From Mastigamoeba balamuthi (Eukaryota; Evosea; Mastigamoebida; Mastigamoebidae), in contig CACRSC010000073.1 in the NCBI GenBank assembly GCA_902651635.1, forward strand, positions 65,368 through 105,383: a stretch of 40,016 nt of DNA, read 5' to 3'. The notes under the pieces were generated by a model. That model ran no database searches. It was given only the letters and a program-made list of their open reading frames with translations, and had not been told where the DNA came from. A program made the position numbers and the translations under genes. Positions 19,634 to 28,859 of the stretch are shown here, piece by piece (positions within the stretch are counted from its first letter, which is position 1; every line of letters begins with the position of its first letter).

Positions 19634-21490
19634 GCGGTATACCGTAAATGCCAAGAAATCGAGTCGGTGCAAAGAACGGCGGGTTTCTCTGCTGCTACCA
19701 AGTTATGGGTCCTCACGGAGGCAAAAATCCCCTTCACGGTATATGTGCTGCACGCCGACAAGTGCAAACCCTGCCTGAGAGAGCTCGCAGACGCATGGGC
19801 CCAACCGGCCAAAGCCCACATCATCGGCATCGAACCCCAGGCCAACAGTTGGGCGGTGACGTTCACTGATAGGAAAACGATCCTCCAGCTGGTACGCCAG
19901 ACCAACAATGACCCGAGGGCCTCGGTACACGCAGTGGCTGTGTACCAGAACAAACTGTACCCTGGCGAACTTTGGAAGGTGAAACTCAATGCCCGCACCC
20001 GCCTGGGAGCCTCGCCGTGCAACACTATAAACCGCGCCTTTGCAGACCGCCCATACGATATCACCCGGACAGGCATGAACCCGAAAGGAGAAGTCTTCCT
20101 CGTGCATGCATGGCCCCCGATTAACGAAACCACCAACATTCGCATACCGGGCTACCCCGAAGCCATCGCCTACCCCCAGGGTAAGGCCAAAGCCGATACA
20201 CACAGATCCACTGACCGCACCACACGATCATACAGACAAACGCGAGGCAAGCAGGAACAGGCGCAGGAGGCATGGCCCACCAACAGAATGACAGGAGAAG
20301 ACCCCCAGAAGATAGAACACTGCGACCCGAGACCGCGCCACCCCCCAATGAATGCAGCCACCCCGACGAACGCCGCCTCCCGAATGAACACAGCCCCCCC
20401 AATGGTTGCAACCCCCCCAGAGCCCCCCCGACAAACCAAATACAATGATCTCCCAGTGGGCCTCACACTCATTCTGGCCATATTATCAACAGCCCAACCC
20501 CGGCAACACTATGCAATCCTCACACTTGTCACTCTCCTACTATATGCCCAAGGAGCGGCAGCCATGGACAACAACATTACCATAGCCAGCTGGAACGTAC
20601 AAAANTCCCAGTGGGCCTCACACTCATTCTGGCCATATTATCAACAGCCCAACCCCGGCAACACTATGCAATCCTCACACTTGTCACTCTCCTACTATAT
20701 GCCCAAGGAGCGGCAGCCATGGACAACAACATTACCATAGCCAGCTGGAACGTACAAAACACCCTATTTGGAGCCATCATATTATTGATTAAGACTGTAA
20801 GGAACTGCACCAAACATGCAGCCCCCGAGATTATAGCCTTGCAGGAACTGGGCGTTGTTGATGATAAACAGGCGGCTAACACAGAGGGCTACAGCCTTTT
20901 TATGGGCCAACGAGTCAGTAACAAAACACCAGTAGGATTTCTCGTTCATAATACTGTGCGGGAGTACTGGTCTGTTAATACCACGGACCGAAAGGATGTC
21001 CTGGTAGGAATACTCAAGCTAAATACGACGACGAAGATCATCAATGCGTATAGCCCAACCAGAGGGTCCCCCGCCCAAAGAGCTCTCTGGCAAACCATAC
21101 AAGGGCAGACAAAGGACAAAACGAACAGCATACTAGTAGGGGACCTAAATACTTGGATGGACCACCCCAAGGATGCCCACTCAACGGCGGAGCTCGATAT
21201 GCAAAGATTCATGGAAAACCACAATATGATGGATATTCTCAAACACCAAGGCACTATGGCAGCCACGCACCAAGGCCCACACAACACCGCCAACTGACTA
21301 GACTACATTATAGGCGCACGTAATATGATTCATCATTTCAGAGACAGCGGGGTAGGCAAAAACACCGGCGATCTCTCCGATCACACACCCATATACTGCA
21401 CAATTGCCCTAACTGAAAACATACCGTGCCGACGGTGGAACCCCCCACCACAAGTAAACACCTGGACCAAGACCGCAGGCAGACCCAGAA
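19634..21490 (+). pseudogene. LINE N-terminal region plus APE-like endonuclease domain
   Basis: One frame (interrupted only by the duplicated 155 bases around the N) runs from the U6 junction. Its first 280 codons are hydrophilic with no recognised fold, ending in a Pro/Thr-rich stretch. Then comes a strongly hydrophobic stretch (GLTLILAILSTA, AILTLVTLLLYA) that could span a membrane. The endonuclease follows at once: ITIASWNVQN, IIALQELG (catalytic Glu), INAYSPT, ILVGDLNTW, LDYIIG and LSDHTPIY, the standard EEP-family motifs. A TGA at 21295 sits just before LDYIIG; CGA (Arg) would be usual there. After SDH the frame reads another 60 codons before a frameshift near 21540. Confidence 0.85.
20451..20759 (+). 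repeat. 154-bp direct duplication around a single N (assembly join)
   Basis: Bases 20451-20604 are repeated at 20606-20759, with the N at 20605 between. The two copies read identically by eye. Counting only one copy keeps the LINE frame open across the site, whereas both copies plus N shift it. This is the pattern of two contigs joined without merging their overlap. Confidence 0.88.
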
Positions 21491-21568
21491 ACCCAGACAG
21501 CGCAGATTCGAGATTGACAAGACATGCTGCTTCGATCCCCACTATAACCAGACGCAGACATAGATGAG

Positions 21569-23783
21569 ATGCAAAGCAGGGCAATCGAAGCCATGAAGCA
21601 AACCATGGGAACCAAACAGCACAACATAGATGGAGGAAAAACCAAAGCCATGAGGGCATATGATGTATACCACGAAATACGCAAATCAGCAGGTGCAAAC
21701 ATACACACTGTACCAATGCCGGACAGTATAGTGCGAATCGAATCCAAAGTCCTCCCCCTCCTACAATATAAACCCAACCACGCACATGCGTATAAAACCT
21801 GGTGGAGCACCACAAAGTGGATGCTCAGATGCATTAACCGAAACAGAACCCGAATGGAGGTGGACCGCATTAAAGAATACATAGAATGCTCAATGGTGGA
21901 AGGATGCACTAGCCCCAAGAGATTCCTCAAGGATCTGCGCACACCACGCGGACCAGGACTCCCGCTGAGCTACACCAGACCAGACGGCACCAGTACCATG
22001 ACCCCTGAGGAAGCACGCGAAACAGTAGGCAACTGGATACACACACACTTCAATCAGGATAATGCGCCAGCACGATGCCCCCCATGGTGGGAGGCGCCAC
22101 ACCCAACCCTACCCGATACGGCTGCCACAAGTATGGACAGCACGATATCTGAAGACGAACTCCGGGAAGCTGCAGGGGCCCAAAAAAGCAGGTCAGCCCC
22201 AGGCCCAACTGGGTTCAAGGTGGAGTATGTTATAGAATTCCCAGCCCCATGGTGTGAACAATGGATCAAGAACCTCAAGGACATCTGGCTAGGCGGGAAA
22301 CCCGTCCCAAAGTCTTGGACTAGAGGGGAAATCATGCCCATTTTAAGGGAGGAGACCGCAAAACACCAGCAAACTACCGTCCCATTACGCTGTGCAAGGT
22401 GGGCTACAAGATTTTCACCACAATTATCAACAAAAGACTATACAAAGCCCTCGAAGATAATAATATGTGGGCCAACGCCCAGGAGGGCTTCCGCGAAGGC
22501 CACTCCACGACACACAACATATGGGCCCTTCACCAAAGACTAGAAGAAGCCACATGACGACATCATAGAGTAGTAGGGATGTACATTGATCTTAAAAAGG
22601 CATATGACTCCATTCATCGAGACCACATTGCGGCCACACTGAAATACTACAACATTGGTCTCATCCTGGCAAAAAACATTATGGCTCTGTATGCCTCAAC
22701 AGAAGCCCGCTTCCGCACGGCCCATGGCCCCACCAATTGGATTAGCATCAACTGCGGGGTGCAGCAGGGGACCCCCTGTCGTGCACGCTTTTCAATCTAG
22801 CCATAAACCCCCATCTGTACCAGATAGAAACACACCCCGAAGCCCTGGACATCCGAGGCCCTAAGAAAGGGGTACTGGCATATGCAGACGACATGGTATT
22901 GCTCGCGTGCATGCCACAGACACTAGCACGCTTGCTGCAATTCGTGATGGACATGCAGGAGGCAGGATTACACATCAACCCAAAAAAATGTGCCACCTTC
23001 GCCAGAAATGACACACCTCCCACCATAGTGACCACCCAGGGAACTATTGAGCCGGTGGCACCAGATACCACATATAAATACCTCGGCATACACCTCGACC
23101 CACAAGGCAGAGACACACTCGATGCGCCCACCACAACCCACATTATTCTAGAGCAATGCAGCTGGATGCGCACCAAGAAATCATTGTCCCTCGAGCAGTG
23201 CATCTACATAGCCAATATGGTTATCAATGGCATGGCCCAATACCACGCCAGCACTATGGTCCAGAACAACAAATTATTAGAATCACTGTCACATACCCTC
23301 GAAAATGCAGCTATTGGGAAATTAGGGCCGGCCGACATGATTAGCCGGAGACACACTTTTACGCCAACGAGACAAGGGGGGCTGGGACTCCGAAACCTAG
23401 CAGACGTTATTCGAAGCAAACGAGCCCAGGAGGCCCTGGAATGGCTCAACGCCCTGACCCAAGACGGTATTATGCCAGAAACGGACATAGAGGCCATTAT
23501 TCTCACACGTCTGGATGACGACTTTACGGTGGCTTTCCCACCATGGCACAGCATTGGAAAAATGAGACTGACAGCAAATACGGCAGGACGCTCCATTCAG
23601 CCTTGGCAGCACCTCCCTCAGTGGAATCTCCTCACACAAGCAGAGAAAAACATTCTTCTGGATATAAGAACCCCAGCAGAGATTGGCCCCACTATGAACG
23701 AATCCCTCATTCACGAAGCAGGCAACCGCGGGTGGCAAATAAATAGAAAAAGAGCAGAGGGACTGATGCGCCTCCTGGTATGA
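21569..23783 (+). pseudogene. LINE reverse transcriptase domain (broken)
   Basis: Fragments in three frames together show the RT order: upstream palm/finger motifs (SRSAPGPTGFKVEYV, then NYRPITL in a shifted frame), motif A YIDLKKAYDSIHRDHI, motif B GVQQGTP, and the active-site motif C AYADDMVLL. The thumb region continues to 23783. Frameshifts near 22345 and 22770 and TGA at 22556 break the frame; catalytic Asp residues themselves remain. The polymerase would copy element RNA at the nicked target in an intact relative. Confidence 0.88.
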
Positions 23784-25029
23784 AACAACCAAGGCGAACC
23801 AACACACAAACCAGTGGACCTGAGTAAAATGGGTTACCGCTTTAATACGAACCTTAAGCTCCAATGGACCATCACATCGAACACAGGAGATGGCACTTGG
23901 AAAGACTGGCTAATCGTAGCAACTGATGGGTCCTATGACCCTAGCTCAGGTAAAATGGCAATGGCCGTAGTGGTGGAAGAACACTCTGAAGCAAACGAAG
24001 CCATACAAGTCACGGGCGTATGCGCCTCATGGACACCGGAACTCCGCGCGGTCGAATACATGGCAGAAATCATGGACCCGACATCCAAATGCATCATAGC
24101 ATGCGACAATGACCTGATAGTACGCACCCTAAATACAGGAGACCTCACCACAGTAGTGGATTAAGATGCAGTCCGCCGTTTCGTTCGACTACGGGAACAT
24201 GCACAGGCCAATGAAGGCAATATTATTCTCCAACATATCCATAGCCATCAACTGGAAGGCCGAGGGGAGGAAAGCGATGCCACTAAAGCCCGAATCGCAC
24301 AGGACAACCAAAGATGGGGCACGGAATTACAGAGGGCCATCCGCCTGAATGCAAAGGCAGACCAGCTTGCACAACAAGCATTGTCACTAGACAGACGCCA
24401 CGAGCCAGACCACCCACTGTGGGGAATAGAGCTTGCTTCGATCCAAGAACTCACCATGACAGCACCACCGAAACCCACACACAACTTTCACACGGTTTTC
24501 AGCATTGCCCGGCGACACCGCCTCCTCCGATGCGAAGCAACAGAGACGACAGCAGGAATGACGAAAATCCCCCCAGTCCTCCTGCATGAAGGAAACAGAA
24601 AACAAGCCCAGCGCATGAGAGGCCTCTGATGGCATCAAGCCATCATGGGCACCTATCGCACTCACAATAACGCACAAGCAGTGATCCCCAAAAAAGTGTG
24701 GAATAACCTGGCCCCACGTACACGCCTACATTGGAGTGATCCCAGATGCCCCTTCTATACTACCAAAGCTGACTCCCTGAAGCACCGCCTCTGGTCATGC
24801 CTCCAACAGAATAAATGGCGCACTAAGCTCACTAGCATCCCCAAACTGAACTGAAGATATGGGTCCAAACCCAAGCCACCAAATACAAAGACGCAGACCC
24901 CATACACTATACACTAGCATACGGCACATGGACTACGAACCAACAATCAAAACAGCAGCTCGAAATACAGGAAGAGTGGGTTGCCACGATGCGAGACTGG
25001 CTGGAAGACATGAGCCATATAGATAACTA
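23784..25029 (+). pseudogene. LINE RNase H domain and C-terminal region (broken)
   Basis: Same frame as the RT end after a TGA at 23781. IVATDGSYDPSSG opens an RNase H fold, with the acidic helix ELRAVEYMAEI and the CDNDLIVRTLN strand; a TAA at 24162 interrupts it. The remainder ends in a Cys/His cluster, CPFYTTKADSLKHRLWSC, resembling the C-terminal knuckle of many LINEs, though one expected Cys reads Tyr. A frameshift near 24845 and a TAA at 25027 follow. RNase H would remove the RNA strand from the hybrid. Confidence 0.78.
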
Positions 25030-25685
25030 AAAGGCCCACGAAGCACAAAAAAGACAGATCCCGGGTGATAACACCAAAACCCCCTTTAACTGCCCAGACA
25101 CCACACGTCCTACCAAGCGCCCCAAACTGCCAACCAGGCAGCAAAAGACATTCACAATCACAGAGCCTACAATAGAGGATATGAAACGTGGAGCCGCACC
25201 ACAAACACCTGCCACACCGAGCCAACCCCAGCCAACAAAACGGCACCACACCGCCACTGGATCATACCGTCAGACCACCCTAACTGCCCCACCAGTGACA
25301 CAGCACGATACAGTACCAACCCCAACTACCAAAAAAAGGACTGCACCGGACTCACCCGATTTTCCAGCACCTGATCCCACCATTATCAAGAAAGCCCTCA
25401 AACACCGACGCGCCCCGAATGTCGAGCGAAACCATACTATAATCAGCATGTTCAACAAGTACACGGACAACGTGAAGAACCAAAAACAGGACGCGGTTCT
25501 GGAACCGGTATTCCCGGAACCGCCCCCTGGACATACCCCCCCTGGCCTCACAACACGCATGCCCCCCCCCCCCAAACACACCACCCACCATAACACCCCC
25601 CCCCTACCACAACGCCCCTGGCCCGCAAGGGCTTATCCCTCACTGGTAGCGGAATGGGAAACGACGATTTTCGATTTTCGTTTCG
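25030..25685 (+). other. LINE 3' Pro/Thr-rich open region
   Basis: After the TAA at 25027 the same frame stays open for about 220 codons to the 3' end of the element. The product is rich in Pro, Thr, Lys and Gln, with short basic runs (KRPKLPTRQQK, KKRTAPDS, ALKHRRAP) and no recognised fold. It may be the tail of the LINE polyprotein or a chance frame in C-rich DNA. The frame continues through the direct repeat into the CCCH gene. Confidence 0.55.
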
Positions 25686-25699
25686 AGCGCGATATTTCC
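25686..25699 (+). repeat. 14-bp direct repeat, right copy (probable target-site duplication)
   Basis: Identical to 19522-19535. It marks the right-hand edge of the U6-LINE insertion, about 80 bp before the predicted start codon of the CCCH zinc-finger gene, so the insertion landed in that gene's upstream region. Confidence 0.8.
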
Positions 25700-25777
25700 C
25701 CCGATGAATCTTCTCGAGAAGGAGATTTTTCTGCCGTTCTTTTATGGCGTCAGGGGTCAGAACTTGCTGCGCGCGCG

Positions 25778-27206
25778 ATGCTCACCGAGTCCCAGATCGC
25801 CGAGGCCGGCGCCCGCGCCAGGAGCGTGCCGCAGCTCCTCAAGGTCCTCGCGTCGGTCCCCGCCCCCCTGGCCACCCGCGCCGCCGCCCTCGCCGCCTCG
25901 CCCTGCGCCGCCGACGCCCTGTCGCTCTCGCGCGACGTCGTCGTCGCTGCCACGTCATCATCGGCGGCGCCGCGCGCGGACGACGGCGACGGGTCGCACG
26001 AGGCGCTCGACGCGCTCAACAGGATTGCCGCGATGGAGGTCGCCAGGAGGTCGGTCGCCGTCGAGGTCATCTGCTACGCGCGTGACGTCGCCGGTGACGT
26101 CGACGGGTGGATCTGTGACGTAACGGCGAGAATATCTGCCACCGTGCCGGCCGCGCAGCCGCAGGGCCAGGCCGCGGAGGGCCCCGAGGAGGGCGAGCTG
26201 GTCGACTCGGGCGACGACGAGGCAGAGGCCACAGGCACGCCTGCCTGCGGGGCGGGAAATGCCTGCGATGACGTGTCTATCTACGACGCGGAGGACGGGG
26301 AAGATTCTGGTGACGTGGACACATCCGGATTCATGGCTGCCATCGACGAGATCCCGCTGCCAGAGCCCAGGAACGCCACAGCGCCTGGCCAGCCACCTCA
26401 ACCACAGCAGCAACAGCAACAGCAACAGCAACCCCAGCCACAGCAGCAGATACCCCAGGCTCCACTTACTGCAGAGGAGCTCGCGGAAAGGCAGAAGAAG
26501 CGCCAGAGGCTCGATAAGAAGTACAGAGCACGCAAGAACAAGCGCCAGCGCAAGCTGCTGGAAGCTGCCCAGGAGCCGGGCCAGCCAGGCCAGCCTCCAG
26601 CAGAGGGCGCACAGCCGCAGCAGGAACAGGGGCAGGAGCACGCTGCCAAGAGGCAGAGGGGCGGCGAGCATGAGAATGGCAGGGGAGGCCAGGCCAGGAA
26701 GGAGGACGTGATCGTGATCAAGCAGAGGCCCCTGCCGCCCTGCAAGTTCTGGTCCGAGGGCACCTGCAAGAAGGGCGTCAACTGCCCGTTCCCCCACGAG
26801 GGGCCGCCCGGCAAGAGGCTCGACGTCCTGTGCAAGTTCTTCCTCGGAGGCCACTGCGCCAAGGGAGACAACTGCAACTTCAGCCACGGTATGCCGCCTT
26901 TCCTCCTCTCCCCTGCTGCCACGCATGCAGCTCAGCTCACGCCCGGCCGTTGCAGACCGAAAGAAGTTCCCGTGCCAGTTCTTCCAGGAGGGCAAGTGCC
27001 AGCGAGGAGATGGCTGCTACTTTGGCCACTTCTTGGCCCCCAAACCCGCCGCCCCAGCGCTCCCCGCTGGGGACCAGCAGGGGGCCGAACTCCAGTTCCA
27101 GCTAACGGCGGCGCCTCCAGCTCCCCCGGCGTCAGCACTTCCGGCGCCAGCGACGGCTGTGCCCTCTGATGATGTCTCGGCTCCGTACGATCCGTGCACG
27201 GCTTAG
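25778..27206 (+). CDS. CCCH zinc-finger protein (three fingers)
   Basis: Two exons, 25778-26888 and 26956-27206, give 453 residues; the intron is 67 nt, GT-AG, phase agreeing. ATG 25778 is chosen because base composition changes to host-like there and upstream sequence belongs to the LINE and repeat. Three C-x7-C-x5-C-x3-H fingers lie at about residues 322, 352 and 376: CKFWSEGTCKKGVNCPFPH, CKFFLGGHCAKGDNCNFSH, and CQFFQEGKCQRGDGCYFGH, the last in exon 2. Before them are a helical N-terminus, acidic stretches, a Gln-rich run (about 26405-26455) and a highly basic segment (RQKKRQRLDKKYRARKNKRQ). Such clusters bind RNA in mRNA processing or decay (ZC3H4/6, CPSF30-like). The exact orthologue is unclear. 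Confidence 0.88.
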
Positions 27207-27417
27207 AAGTACTAAACAAACAATACGGCCCCTTAGCACCATAGCAGCAACACGAAACGCGACGGTTCCCTCGAGACGGCACGGCTCGCTTGTCTCTGCG
27301 CACGAAGCTTCCTAGTTACAGGGCGCATAACATTGTTTGTATTATTATGCCGCGTAGATGACACTCTTCCCAGCGAGGCACCAAGTCAAAAGACAGCAGC
27401 AGCGCAGCAGAGAGCGC

Positions 27418-28790
27418 TCAGGGCAGGCCAGGGATGTCCACGTGGCGCAGGCCGGTCGAGTCGACGACGCACGGCACTGTGACGTTGGGCAGCCACGGCG
27501 AGAACACCACCTGCAGCTTCCTGACGACGGCGGGGACGCCCGTGGCCTCGGCCTGCACGCTGAGCCCCGTCCGCGAGAGCTGCAGCCGCGTCGTCACGCA
27601 GTTGGCCCACCCGAGCCCCAGCGACGGCACGACGCGCCGCGACGACAGGCGGGGCTCGGCCTCGCACCCCGCGTCTGCGTCGGCGACGGTGAACGGGCAC
27701 TGCTCGCCGTCGTCGCGCACGAGGTCGGTGACCTGGTTGGCCACGACGACGTGGACGTGGCGGTCCGACGCCAGCCGCGACAGCGTCCGAGCGTGCGACC
27801 ACAGCGCCGCAGCACGCTCCGCGGCGTCGTCCCTGCCGTACTCGTACCTGAAGAGCGCAGCCATCGAGTCGATCACGACGATGCCCACGTCGTTGGCAGC
27901 CACAAACTCGGGGACCCTGTGCGCAGGGGGAAAAAAACTCAGCACGCGGCGGGAATCGAACCGCCGACGCCGCACGCACTGCTTGGACAGCGCAAACGCC
28001 AGCTGCTGGTGCGACGTCACGCGGAGCACGTGCAGGCGCGCGAGCAGGTCGAGGTCCGGCGGGGGCCTGCGCGCGGTGGCGATCTGGGCGTACCTGGCGA
28101 GCGGGAACTCGCCGCCCTCGGCCCACACGTAGAGCGCAGCGCTGCCGAGGCCCCCGCGCTCGCGGGGCAGCAGCGCGCACGCGCACAGCTGCATGCACAG
28201 CTGCGTCTTGCCGGCCGCGGACTCGCCGGCGACCTCTGTGATGCCGCCCTGCTGCAGGCCGCCGCCCAGCGCGGCGTCGATGCCCGGGCACCCCGTCGTC
28301 AGCGTGTCCTCGCGTTCCTCGCGTAGGCGCCACACGTCAGGATTCCGCGCGTGGAATCCCGGAATCTAGATTCCAGATTTTCCGGGCAGGCGGGGGGGAA
28401 TCTCGCGCAACTGCGGGCGCCAGCGAGGCAGCCGTGACGGGCTGCGGGGCGAGCACCGTGTCGGCGACGTGGGCGACGAGGTCCATGGCTGCCCGCGTGC
28501 TGCCCAGGCCCGTGATCGCCGCCACGTCGGCCGCCGGCATGGCGAGCAGGTCCGCCGCTGCGGTGACGTCAGGGTGGCAAGAACCGGTGACGGAGGCCGT
28601 CGGTGGCGATGACGTGTCGCCGAAGGGGGGGGAGGCACTCAGTGACTGACTGCGCACGGGAGGAGATCTTCTGGGAGCGTGCCGCCGCCTGCAGGGCGAC
28701 GCAGAGCTGGGGGTCGATCTCCACGAGAGCGGCGCAGACGTCGTCAAACGACTGCAGCGCGCGCCTGGCATGCCTGTCCTGCTCGCCCAT
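27418..28790 (-). CDS. XRCC3: RAD51 paralogue XRCC3-like recombinase
   Basis: Minus-strand gene. Exon 1 runs 28790-28658 (MGEQDRHARRAL start; ATG 28826 also possible), exon 2 from 28557, then a junction near 28330-28440 that I cannot fix, then to 27980, and a last exon 27916-27418. Introns 28558-28657 and 27917-27979 (63 nt, stopless) are phase-consistent. An N-terminal helical domain (PADLLAMPAADVAAITGLGST) precedes the RecA core. The core has GGLQQGGITEVAGESAAGKT with Walker A GESAAGKT, LYVWAEGGEFP, Walker B VGIVVIDSMAALFR, VVVANQVTDLV and LGLGWANCVTTRL. The wording around Walker A and B is closest to XRCC3, which works with RAD51C in homologous recombination repair in the nucleus. Confidence 0.85.
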
Positions 28791-28838
28791 TGCGATGGAA
28801 TCCAGATTCGCGGGTTTTCTATCCAAAAATCTGGTTCA

Positions 28839-28850
28839 GATTTATATATC
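28839..28850 (-). promoter_or_regulatory. TATA-like box upstream of XRCC3
   Basis: On the minus strand the sequence reads GATATATAAA, about 50 bases before ATG 28790 and about 15 before ATG 28826. The spacing fits transcription starting between them and therefore favours ATG 28790. Confidence 0.45.
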
Positions 28851-28859
28851 TCATCCAAG

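Larger units (their letters stand above)
19634..25685 (+). mobile_element. non-LTR retrotransposon (LINE) with APE, RT and RNase H, decayed
   Basis: About 6.05 kb, A/C-rich and unlike the flanking genes. Order: N-terminal region, AP-like endonuclease, reverse transcriptase, RNase H, C-terminal Cys/His motif, then a Pro/Thr-rich extension. This arrangement fits the I-group of LINEs (APE-RT-RNH). The reading frame starts right after the U6 T-run with no ATG, so the element is 5'-truncated at the U6 junction. It carries at least four frameshifts (near 21540, 22345, 22770 and 24845), in-frame TGA at 21295, 22556, 23781 and 24627, and TAA at 24162 and 25027, so it cannot be autonomous. No poly(A) ends it; the 3' end reads GATTTTCGATTTTCG-like. 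A 14-bp repeat flanks U6 plus LINE. One N at 20605 lies inside. Confidence 0.9.

Noticed and set aside
21295-24629. TGA read as a sense codon in the LINE
   Set aside because: Host genes here (fRMsr, DCTN4, homeobox) end in TGA, the element also has TAA stops and frameshifts, so decay is simpler than recoding.
25958-26995. 345-codon minus-strand frame over the CCCH gene
   Set aside because: It is Leu-rich because it reads the reverse of CAG/CAA and Arg codons; the plus strand carries clear zinc fingers.
27917-27990. tRNA-like B box (GGTTCGATTCC on the minus strand) in an XRCC3 intron
   Set aside because: The T-stem has a C-C mismatch and no matching acceptor stem or A box is found upstream; it is ordinary intron sequence before a pyrimidine tract.
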